Counted from the first letter of the stretch, positions 1 through 5,607 are shown. The stretch: 7,572 nt of DNA from Streptomyces sp. NRRL F-5123 (GCF_000721495.1 NZ_JOHY01000110.1:1-7572); one strand, 5' to 3'. The notes: a model not told the origin generated them from the sequence alone. Program-made: numbers and translations.

Positions 1-160
1 CGGATCGCGGCTGACGTGGACCGAGCAGTACACCTACCTCGTGTGGACGGGCGACGGCGCCCAGGACATCGCGCACCTGCGCGGCGGCACCCGGCTCGTG
101 CTCAACGGCCTCACCGTCGCGGTCACCCCGACCGCGGCCGGCCCCGTCCCCAGGCACTGA
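1..160 (+). CDS. C-terminal end of an unidentified protein (partial)
   Basis: This reading frame is open from the window edge (first full codon at base 2) to a TGA at 158-160 and gives 52 residues. Its codons have G or C at almost every third position, as expected for a real gene in this genome. The visible tail contains a Trp/Tyr-rich stretch (TWTEQYTYLVWTGDG) followed by a Gly/Leu/Val-rich, probably beta-rich, segment and a short Pro-rich end. I do not recognise the family, and no membrane segment or catalytic motif is visible in the tail. A hairpin follows 8 bases after the stop and could end its transcription. Confidence 0.6.
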   Translation, partial: GSRLTWTEQYTYLVWTGDGAQDIAHLRGGTRLVLNGLTVAVTPTAAGPVPRH

Positions 161-168
161 GTCCCGCC

Positions 169-192
169 GGCCGCGCACCCCGACGCGCGGCC
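169..192 (+). terminator. Possible hairpin terminator after the first gene
   Basis: Perfect 8-bp arms GGCCGCGC (169-176) and GCGCGGCC (185-192) enclose an 8-base loop just after the stop codon at 158-160. No T-run follows, which is common for actinobacterial terminators. In such GC-rich DNA an 8-bp inverted repeat can arise by chance, so the call rests mainly on position. Confidence 0.35.
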
Positions 193-239
193 CCACCGCC
201 CACAGCTTGCGCGGCTCACACTGCCGTGCGGAGGCGCAG

Positions 240-530
240 ATGATCGGCGCAGTCGTCCTGGGGGCCGCCGGCCTCGTCTTCGTGACGCTCGGCCTGGCGG
301 CGGCCCTGCCCCCGCGCACCGGCTCCCGCGCCGCGTGGGGCGCCGTCGCCCTCGGCGTGGGCCAGCTGTGCCACGCGGCCGGGATGCTCGCCGGGTACGG
401 GGGGCCGGCCGGCGTCGCCCTGTCGACCTGCTCGGCCGCGTTCGCCGTCGGCGGGGCGCTGCTGGTGTGGAAGGACCGCGGGGCGCCGCGCCGGAGCCGC
501 CGCCGCAAGCTCCCGCCGCTCGGCGGCTGA
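240..530 (+). CDS. Small integral membrane protein, hypothetical
   Basis: This is a 96-residue protein of unknown function. The ATG at 240 is chosen because GGAGG lies at 230-234, 5 bases upstream. The upstream TTG at 207 would add 11 polar residues and lacks a comparable site. Three hydrophobic stretches are visible, at about residues 2-20, 30-50 and 55-73, rich in Ala, Gly, Val and Leu. A strongly basic tail (RRSRRRK) follows, suggesting a cytoplasmic C-terminus by the positive-inside rule. There is one Cys pair (in QLCHAAG and STCSAAF) but no catalytic motif. It lies 79 bases after the preceding stop, with a possible hairpin between, and is convergent with the cupin/SRPBCC gene. The membrane location is well supported; nothing in the sequence points to a substrate or partner. 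Confidence 0.75.
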   Translation: MIGAVVLGAAGLVFVTLGLAAALPPRTGSRAAWGAVALGVGQLCHAAGMLAGYGGPAGVALSTCSAAFAVGGALLVWKDRGAPRRSRRRKLPPLGG

Positions 531-577
531 CCCGCGGCCCTGATCCCCCGTCACACCGCGCCGGCCACCCCGTCCGC

Positions 578-593
578 CGCGCCCCTTGGCGCG
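578..593. terminator. Weak hairpin between convergent genes
   Basis: Six-bp arms CGCGCC (578-583) and GGCGCG (588-593) with a CCTT loop lie in the 69-base gap between the membrane-protein stop (530) and the cupin-gene stop (600, - strand). A bidirectional terminator is expected here, but the stem is short and is the only structure I can offer. Confidence 0.25.
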
Positions 594-599
594 CCGTCG

Positions 600-1490
600 T
601 CACCCGCGCGCCGCCTCCGCCAGCGCGGCCAGCCCCGGCCCGAACACCTCGCCCGCGAAGAAGTCCCGGAGCGCCGGTGCCTGCGCCGGGTCCGACGGTG
701 TGAACTCCGCGGTCCAGCGCGCCCGGCACGCCGCATCGCCCGGGCCCGGTTCGAGCGTCAGCGTCGCCCGGTAGGCGCGCACGGCGAAGGGCGACTGTGC
801 GAACTCGTAGACGCAGCGCCCCCCGTCGAGCGCGAGCAGCCGCTCCCTGAAGGGCTCGCCGGTCTCCGTGACCAGCCGCCGCAGGTGCCCTGGCGCGCCC
901 GGCGGCAGGCCAGGTTCCGGCTCGGAGCGGGCGATCAGTGGATGCCAGGCGGCGATGTCGTCGAAGGCGGCGACCAGCGGCCAGGCCCGTCCGTACGGCA
1001 CCGGCAGCTCGGCGGAGGCCTCCGCGCGCGTCGTGGGCGGCTCCTCCAGGACGAAGTCGGCGAAGTCGAACGCGGGGGAGACCACGCACGACACCAGCAC
1101 CTCGTCCCGCCCGTACGGCCGCGCCGCCTGCCAGTGCCCGCCCGGCACGAGCGCCTGCGGCCGCTGCCCCGCGGCCAGGTCCGGGCCCAGCACGATCTGC
1201 GTGACGTCCGCGCGGTCGGGGTCCGCGCCCGTGCCGCCCAGCGAGAGCAGCAGCGGGCCGCCGCGGTGCCACAGCCACAGCTCGTCGGAGCGCACCCGGT
1301 GCCAGCGCGACTCCTGCCGCGGCTCCAGCAGGAAGTGGATGCCGCTGGCTAGGCGCCGCCCGCCCGGGTAGCCGTCCGGCCGCACCTCCTCCTGCCCGCC
1401 CGCGACCCAGGTCTCGCGGTACCAGCCGCCCTCCGGGTGCGGCTCCAGCCCCAGCAGCCGCGCGGTCTGCGGCCGCTCGTCCTCCGCCAT
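600..1490 (-). CDS. Cupin_5 (DUF985)-SRPBCC two-domain fusion protein
   Basis: This 296-residue protein has two recognisable domains. Residues about 8-150 match the Cupin_5/DUF985 fold, related to RmlC-type sugar epimerases. The family hallmark HPEGGWYRET is at 18-27, the barrel strand WHRVRSDELWLWHRG at 63-77 carries H64, E70 and H75, and SPAFDFADF is at 138-146. Residues about 157-290 look like a SRPBCC ligand-binding domain (polyketide cyclase/dehydrase or coenzyme-Q-binding type), with the typical start E-L-P-V-P-Y-G-R-A-W followed by a DDIAAWHPL helix and alternating beta strands. Cupin_5 proteins are normally about 150-170 residues and free-standing, so this is a fusion. The ATG at 1490 is preferred over 1556 because a GAAGGGA-like ribosome site precedes it and the longer form adds 22 low-complexity residues. 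No signal peptide is present, so it should be cytoplasmic. The substrate is unknown; small-molecule or sugar binding is inference. Confidence 0.85.
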   Translation of the reverse strand: MAEDERPQTARLLGLEPHPEGGWYRETWVAGGQEEVRPDGYPGGRRLASGIHFLLEPRQESRWHRVRSDELWLWHRGGPLLLSLGGTGADPDRADVTQIVLGPDLAAGQRPQALVPGGHWQAARPYGRDEVLVSCVVSPAFDFADFVLEEPPTTRAEASAELPVPYGRAWPLVAAFDDIAAWHPLIARSEPEPGLPPGAPGHLRRLVTETGEPFRERLLALDGGRCVYEFAQSPFAVRAYRATLTLEPGPGDAACRARWTAEFTPSDPAQAPALRDFFAGEVFGPGLAALAEAARG

Positions 1491-1503
1491 CGCTGTCCCT
1501 TCC

Positions 1504-1522
1504 CCGCGGGAAGCTCCCGCGG
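1504..1522 (-). promoter_or_regulatory. Hairpin in the leader of the cupin/SRPBCC gene
   Basis: Arms CCGCGGGA (1504-1511) and TCCCGCGG (1515-1522) are perfectly complementary with a 3-base loop. In the mRNA of the - strand gene the hairpin ends only a few bases before the GAAGGGA ribosome site and 13 bases before the start codon at 1490. It could influence translation or be a chance GC-rich palindrome. No anti-terminator partner or ligand-binding architecture was seen. Confidence 0.3.
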
Positions 1523-1728
1523 ACCCCTCGCGCCACCCCGCCCGCGGCCCCGCCACCCGAGTGAGGCCCCGTCACGCGCCGCCGGCGGGCGCCGGTGCTC
1601 GGCGGTGACCCGACTCCGGCACCGAACGCGCCGTGCGTCCCGATACATCCTTTTGCGGACGGTGGTCGACCGGAAGAGCTGGGGGACGGGGCAGGATCGG
1701 CGGGGAAGCGGGAAGGCGGTGCTCCGGC

Positions 1729-2457
1729 GTGCTGCGGACCGTGTTCGACAGCCGGAGTGTACGCGCGCCGGAGCCGGCGGAGGCCTGGCGCAACGCCACC
1801 GCGGGCGCCCTGGTCCGCAACGAGTTCAGCTTCGACGACTCCGGCTTCCACGCCGCCTTGCGCACCGCCGCCTTCGGCTCGGCCCAGGTCACCGCCCTCA
1901 CCTAAGCGTCCACGACCTCCCGCCGCACCCCGCGGCTGATCCGCCAGGCCGACCCGGAGATGTACGCCGTCGGCCTCGTCGTCCGCGGCAGGCAAGCCAT
2001 CGCCCAGGCGCGCACGGTGAGCGAACTGGGCCCGCGGGATTTCGTGGTGTACTCCACCTCGCGCCCCTGCCGTGCGGACGTCGACGCCCGGCCCGGCGCC
2101 GCCGCCTCGGTCGTGGTGCAGGTGCCGAGTACCGACGTGCCGCCGCCGCCCGACCGAGTCGGCCGGCTGCTCGCTGCCCGCCTCCCGGCCCGCGACGGCG
2201 CCGGGTGCCTGCTCGCGGGCCTCCTCACCCAGCTCGCCGCCGACACCGCCCCGCTGCGGCCCGCGGACGCCCACCGGATCGGCGGCGTCCTCGTCGACCT
2301 GGTCACCGCGTGGCTCGCGCAGCACACCGACAGCGAGGACCGCACCCCCGCCGAGACCCGCCGCCAGGTGCTCTTCCTCCAGGTCGAGGACTTCATCCGG
2401 CGGCACCTGGGCGATCCCGGCCTGTCACCGGCCACCGTCGCCGCCGCCCACATCGCG
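1729..2457 (+). pseudogene. AraC-family transcriptional regulator, nonsense-mutated and truncated
   Basis: Frame 1 from the GTG at 1729 reads as the ligand-sensing N-terminal half (AraC_binding_2 type) of a Streptomyces AraC regulator. It shows LRTVFDSRSV at the start, AWRNATAGALV, FGSAQVTALT, then TSRRTPRLIRQADPEMY, VRGRQAIAQAR, LGPRDFVVYSTSRPC and SVVVQVP. A TAA at 1903-1905 interrupts the conserved stretch just before ASTTSRRTPRLIR; homologues normally continue with an aromatic or small residue there, and TAC-to-TAA is a single change. The frame is open after it. The helical lead-in to the HTH domain is present (VEDFIRRHLGDPGLSPATVAAAHI, about 2380-2454), but the sequence then departs from the family, so nearly all of the paired helix-turn-helix DNA-binding domain is missing. 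GGAAGG at 1711-1716 is a distant ribosome site. Even with readthrough this protein could not bind DNA in the usual way. An ATG at 1960 could start a shorter product but lies inside the sensor domain. Confidence 0.7.
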
Positions 2458-3174
2458 GCCGCCGCCTCGCCCGCCCCCGCCGCCTCCGCCGTCCCGTCCC
2501 CCGAGGACGAGGCCGCCGCCGTCGACCTCGGCGGCCGTACGCACGAGGGCTACGGCATCGCGACCGCCGACACGGCCGCCCCTGCCCCCGACACGGCCGT
2601 CCCGTCGCAGGACCGCGCCCGCTTCGCCGACGCCCGGTTCGGCTGCGGATCCCCCGAGGCCACCGTGCCCCTGCGCGGCGCCACCAGCGCCACCGTCCCG
2701 GCGGGCGGGTGCGTCGCCGCGGCCCGCCGGGAGCTCGGCGGCAGCCTCCGGGCCCGGGCCCGTATCGACTACGTGCCGCAGCTGCTCGCCGACGCGACCC
2801 TGCACGCGGCCACCGGCGACCCCGGCTACACCGCCGTCCTCGCCGGCCGGCAGCCTGCACGCGCGGCAGCGGCTACGCGTACCCCACCCCGCAGGCCGCC
2901 GCCGCCGAGCTGCGCCGCGAGCACGCCGCGGGCGCGGCCGAACCCGCCTTCCGCGGGCGCGAGATCGCCGTTGCGGTGGCGGACGGCCGGCTGCCAGATC
3001 CGCACCCACCTGCCCGCCACCCTCCTGCGCCTGCGCCGGCAGGAGGCCGCCCGGCTGCCCGTGTCCGACCTGCGGCTCCTCCAGCAGGTCACCCCCGAGT
3101 GGCAGTCCGCGCCGGCCCGCGCCACCCGCGTCCCGACGCCGCCCGGCCCGGTGCGCGCGGCCGGGAGGGCATGA
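2458..3174 (+). pseudogene. C-terminal remnant of a secreted actinobacterial hypothetical protein, frameshifted
   Basis: Continuing in frame from the AraC remnant, this stretch resembles the later part of a secreted or lipoprotein-like hypothetical family common in Streptomyces, recognised from its pattern and not by any search. Visible elements are THEGYGIATADTAA, ARFADARFGCGS, an EATVPLRG strand, VPAGGCVAAARRELGGSL, then LLADATLHAATGDPGYTAVLAG. The frame is then lost: the expected CTRGSGYAYPTPQAAAAEL and REIAVAVADGR are in frame 3 from 2856, after two extra bases at 2854-2855. At 2991 one further extra base restores frame 1, giving CQIRTHLPATLLRLRRQEAARLP and the TGA at 3172-3174. The family's secretion signal and N-terminal RCM-type motif are absent. 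The 5' limit is approximate, because an Ala/Pro-rich stretch (about 2458-2520) blurs the junction. Third positions are still GC-rich, so decay looks recent. Confidence 0.6.
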
Positions 3175-3221
3175 CGGGCACCACCGGCACCGCGCCTGCC
3201 TCCGGGGTGTTGGATGGTCAC

Positions 3222-3527
3222 ATGACCGGACCGGCGCGGAAGAAGAAGCCCCCGTTCGGCATGCCCCGCCACATCGTCCTGCTGGCCACCCCGGAGGGCT
3301 GGCGGCACAGCGTCACCACCACCGACGGCGCCCTTGTCTGCGGGCGCCTCGCCGGCCTGCCGGCCGACGCCGGTCCCGCCCGGGCGCGGGCCGCCGCGAC
3401 CGCCCTGCTGACCGGGCTCTGCCGGGAATTCCACGGCACCGAGATCGACGTGGCCTGGCAGCCGCCCGGCGCCCCCGACTCCCTGACCGGCCGGATCGTC
3501 CCGCTGCCCGCACCTTCCGCCGGCTGA
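3222..3527 (+). CDS. Small hypothetical protein
   Basis: This encodes 101 residues with a basic start (MTGPARKKKPPFG), a strand-rich centre (PRHIVLLATPEGWRHSVTTTDGALV), an Ala/Arg-rich helix (PARARAAATALLTGLCREF) and a final strand pair (TEIDVAWQPPGAPDSLTGRIVPL). The pattern is like many small Streptomyces proteins of unknown function; I do not recognise a named family. No signal peptide or membrane segment is seen. The ATG at 3222 has only a weak purine site (GGATGG, about 8 bases upstream). The alternative ATG at 3171 overlaps the preceding TGA as ATGA and follows GGAGG by only 2 bases, adding 17 weakly structured residues; it cannot be excluded. The gene looks intact despite lying directly after the pseudogene, and a lipoprotein gene on the same strand follows after 84 bases. 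Confidence 0.65.
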   Translation: MTGPARKKKPPFGMPRHIVLLATPEGWRHSVTTTDGALVCGRLAGLPADAGPARARAAATALLTGLCREFHGTEIDVAWQPPGAPDSLTGRIVPLPAPSAG

Positions 3528-3611
3528 GTGGAACCGCCGCGGCGGACGCGGCGTCGAACCCGCGCGGCGCCCGGCGGAAGGAGCGCCGCAGGACCGGACC
3601 AGGGGGCGGGC

Positions 3612-4484
3612 ATGCGGGTGAGCAGGGCGTACGGGCGCGGCGCGGCGGCAGCGGCAGCGGTGGTGCTGGCGGCGACGGCGAGTGGCTGCGGTGGCGGCGG
3701 TTCCGGCCCGGTCGTGGACGGAACCGCCCCGCCGGTCCCGTACGCCGGGCCGCTGTACGTCGCCACCCGCGCCGCCACCGGCGACGACCCGGCCGCACTG
3801 CTCGCGGCCTCCGGGGCGGCCGGGCGCGCGCTGGAATGCACCGGCCGGATCTACGCCGGCGGCGGCCCCGACGCGTGGAGCGAGGGTGACGGGGGCAGCA
3901 CGCCCGAGGAGGGCCTCAAGGCCTATTTCGACATGTACGACCCGGGCGTGCCGCGCTCCGGCTACCGGGTGGAGCGGCGTGACGCCGACCGCGTGCTGTT
4001 CTCCTACGACGTGGGCCTGCGAACCAAGGTCGCCGTGATCGTCGCCAAGGACCAGCCGGGGCGGCCCGGCTGGGGCCCCGAGACCAGCGCGTCCTGCGAC
4101 CCGGCCGAATTCCCGGCGGGCTTCACGGACAAGGGCCCGTACCAGATCTGGACCGACAGCCGCGGCGGCCGGGTGCCCGTCACCACCCTCAACACCACCG
4201 ACGGTCCCGCCCACTGCGGCTGGCAGCAGGCCCGCTTCCTGGAGCTCGGCGGCCCCTCCGGCAGCCGGGAGTACGCCCGCGACCCGCACGGCGTCCTCCC
4301 GCCCGGCAGCCTCGCCGCCGCGTACGACGGCGACGCCGTCCTGCCCGCCGACGCCCGGAGCACCGGCTACCACCGGCAGGGCGAGGAGCTGTGGACTACC
4401 CCCGACACCTCCCGGGTCTACATCCGCACCTCCCACGGCGTCGAGGCCTGGCCCGCCGTCACCCCCGGACACGGCTGCGCCTGA
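3612..4484 (+). CDS. Four-cysteine lipoprotein, hypothetical
   Basis: This 290-residue exported lipoprotein has a basic n-region (MRVSRAYGRG), an Ala/Val-rich hydrophobic core (residues 11-22) and a lipobox A-S-G-C with the lipidation cysteine at 26, followed by a flexible GGGGSG linker. The mature part has exactly four cysteines, at 76 (LECTG), 162 (SASCD), 202 (AHCGW) and 289 (GHGCA), which suggests two disulfides outside the membrane. It is rich in aromatic and Gly residues; CGWQQARFLEL and ELWTTPDTSRVYI resemble segments of a widespread actinobacterial lipoprotein family of unknown role. The ATG at 3612 follows AGGGGG by 5 bases. An upstream GTG at 3528 would bury the signal peptide behind a 28-residue Arg-rich extension and is rejected. 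The gene is convergent with the oxidoreductase gene. Surface anchoring is well supported; function is unknown. Confidence 0.85.
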   Translation: MRVSRAYGRGAAAAAAVVLAATASGCGGGGSGPVVDGTAPPVPYAGPLYVATRAATGDDPAALLAASGAAGRALECTGRIYAGGGPDAWSEGDGGSTPEEGLKAYFDMYDPGVPRSGYRVERRDADRVLFSYDVGLRTKVAVIVAKDQPGRPGWGPETSASCDPAEFPAGFTDKGPYQIWTDSRGGRVPVTTLNTTDGPAHCGWQQARFLELGGPSGSREYARDPHGVLPPGSLAAAYDGDAVLPADARSTGYHRQGEELWTTPDTSRVYIRTSHGVEAWPAVTPGHGCA

Positions 4485-4532
4485 CCGCCCGCTGACCGGC
4501 CGTCACGCTCCGGAGGATCTTCGACGGAGCTG

Positions 4533-4564
4533 CGCCGCGGCCGCCAGGTCAGGCGGCCGCGGCG
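4533..4564. terminator. Strong bidirectional hairpin between lipoprotein and oxidoreductase genes
   Basis: Thirteen-bp perfect arms, CGCCGCGGCCGCC (4533-4545) and GGCGGCCGCGGCG (4552-4564), flank the 6-base loop AGGTCA. The loop holds the oxidoreductase's stop codon (TCA at 4549-4551 on the + strand), and the right arm encodes its terminal Ala run. It lies 48 bases after the lipoprotein stop (4484). The stem is long and compact enough to act as an intrinsic terminator without a T-run in either direction. Confidence 0.65.
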
Positions 4565-5460
4565 GTGAGGTAGTCGCCGTCCTCGATGTCGGCGAGCAGC
4601 CCCGGACGGGTGGGCGCCCAGCCGAGCAGCTCGCGGGTGCGCGCGCCGGAGGCGGGCGCGTCGAGGCCGAAGACGGTCGCCATGAACGGGTTCCCGAAGT
4701 GCACCGCCGCCTCCTGCGGGTCCAGGCTCTTCGTGGGCAGCCCGAGTCCGCGCCCGATCACCCCGGCGATGTCCCGGAAGGCGACCCCGTTCTCGGCCAC
4801 CCCGTGCAGCACGCTGCCCGCGGGCGCCTGCTCCAGCGCCAGCCGGAAGAGGTCCGCCGCGTCGAGCCGGTGCACCGCGGGCCAACGGTTGGCGCCGTCG
4901 CCGACGTACGCCGACACGCCGGTCCTGCGCGCGGTCGCGACGAGCATCCCGACGAAGCCGTAATCGCCGGGCCCGTGCACGGTGGGCGCGAGCCGCACCA
5001 CGCTCGCCCGCACCCCCGACGCCGCGAAGCCGAGGCAGGCCTCCTCCCCGGGGATGCGGAATCCGGCGACGGCTCCAGGGTCCGGCCGGTCGGCCTCGGA
5101 GCCCTCGCGCCCCGCGGCCATGACCAGCGTGCCGGAGGTGCTGACGAACGGCTTGCCGGTGCCGGCCAGCGCCCCGCCGAGCGCCTCGATCGCGCTCCGG
5201 TCGCGCCGGACCAGGCCGTCGGGGTCGGCGAAGTCGCCCCCGAAGGCCATGTGCAGGACACCGTCCGCGGCGGCGGCGCCGTCGCGCAGGCCGTCGTGGT
5301 CCTCCAGCGAGCCGCGCAGCGGCACGGCGCCCAGCGACTCCAGCCGCGCCGCGGCGGCGTCCGAGCGTGCGAGCCCGGTGACCGTGTGGCCGGCCGAGAC
5401 CAGCCCGGTGACGACGGCGGGTCCGGTCAGCCCGGATCCGCCGGTGACGAAGACATGCAT
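4549..5460 (-). CDS. NAD(P)-binding SDR-type oxidoreductase (atypical/extended SDR)
   Basis: This is a 303-residue Rossmann-fold protein. The nucleotide-binding motif T-G-G-S-G-L-T-G is at residues 6-13. An ARSDAAAARLESLGA segment follows at the end of the second strand and is the likely NADP/NAD discriminator. Further on are GSLEDHDGL, VLHMAFG (68-74), STSGTLVMA (107-115, holding the usual active-site Ser/Thr position), RLAPTVHGPGD (156-166) and PAVHRLDAADLFRLAL (194-209), all as in NAD-dependent epimerase/dehydratase-like atypical SDRs. The catalytic YxxxK is not present; the equivalent region reads FRIPGEEACLGF (134-145). Length fits the family, and the start ATG at 5460 immediately precedes the first beta strand. 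The gene is divergent from a TetR gene across a five-site operator array, so it is very probably the repressor's main target, induced by a small molecule it may reduce or isomerise. The actual substrate cannot be told from the sequence. Confidence 0.9.
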   Translation of the reverse strand: MHVFVTGGSGLTGPAVVTGLVSAGHTVTGLARSDAAAARLESLGAVPLRGSLEDHDGLRDGAAAADGVLHMAFGGDFADPDGLVRRDRSAIEALGGALAGTGKPFVSTSGTLVMAAGREGSEADRPDPGAVAGFRIPGEEACLGFAASGVRASVVRLAPTVHGPGDYGFVGMLVATARRTGVSAYVGDGANRWPAVHRLDAADLFRLALEQAPAGSVLHGVAENGVAFRDIAGVIGRGLGLPTKSLDPQEAAVHFGNPFMATVFGLDAPASGARTRELLGWAPTRPGLLADIEDGDYLTAAAA

Positions 5461-5481
5461 GAAGCACTCGCTCTCACGTGG

Positions 5482-5590
5482 CGCCAGTGTGCGGCGCAGT
5501 CGTTTGCGCCAGTCACTGACACTACGTAGCGCCAGTCGCTGGCGTCAAGAAACGCCAGGGACTGGCGCAAAGAAATGCCGGTCACTGACA
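5482..5590. promoter_or_regulatory. Array of five tandem TetR-type operators
   Basis: Five 15-base near-palindromes follow the consensus CGCCAGTCACTGGCG, which is symmetric about its central base. They lie at 5482-5496 (11/15 matches), 5507-5521 (13/15), 5530-5544 (14/15), 5553-5567 (13/15) and 5576-5590 (11/15). Their centres (5489, 5514, 5537, 5560, 5583) are spaced 25, 23, 23 and 23 bp. The array fills the region between the divergent oxidoreductase and TetR genes, which is where a TetR-family repressor normally binds to control itself and its neighbour. The middle sites are closest to consensus and sit on the oxidoreductase promoter. That this TetR binds them is inference from position and symmetry. 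Confidence 0.8.
5519..5548 (-). promoter_or_regulatory. Promoter of the oxidoreductase gene
   Basis: Read on the - strand, TTGACG (5548-5543) is followed after 18 bases by TAGTGT (5524-5519), a good match to the vegetative actinobacterial pattern TTGACn/TAnnnT. Transcription should start near 5512, giving a leader of about 50 bases. The third operator (5530-5544) lies in the spacer, the second (5507-5521) covers the -10 edge and start point, and the first lies in the leader, so repressor binding would block initiation. I could not find an equally convincing promoter for the TetR gene on the + strand. Confidence 0.6.
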
Positions 5591-5607
5591 TATGCGATCC
5601 TGGGCGA

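Noticed and set aside
1641..1655. AT-richer patch (GATACATCCTTTTGC) as a promoter
   Set aside because: It is the least GC-rich spot between the cupin and AraC genes, but I could not pair a -10 with a -35 at acceptable spacing on either strand.
34..2406. A 790-residue open frame on the - strand
   Set aside because: It runs antisense and out of frame across several better-supported genes, its translation is low-complexity Gly/Ala/Arg-rich, and long chance frames are common at this GC content.
1960..3174. A normal 404-residue gene starting at the ATG at 1960
   Set aside because: The start falls in the middle of a conserved AraC sensor domain, the HTH is missing and the tail belongs to another family, so a composite of two broken genes explains it better.
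3534..3545. Perfect 12-base palindrome CCGCCGCGGCGG after the small hypothetical gene
   Set aside because: It has no loop, is made only of G and C, and is expected by chance at this composition; too weak to call a terminator.
3528..3611. GTG start at 3528 for the lipoprotein
   Set aside because: It would put 28 Arg/Pro-rich residues before a clear signal peptide; the ATG at 3612 has a ribosome site and gives a standard lipoprotein leader.
2826..4472. A 548-residue open frame on the - strand
   Set aside because: It is antisense to the lipoprotein and small hypothetical genes, has Gly/Val-rich shadow composition, and shows no domain.
5482..5590. Repeats between the divergent genes as a CRISPR array
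   Set aside because: The units are 15-base palindromes with only 8-10 bases between them, overlap a promoter, and have no cas genes nearby.
5575..5607. ATG start at 5575 for the TetR
   Set aside because: It would place the fifth operator inside the gene and add 11 residues not expected in the family; no ribosome site precedes it.
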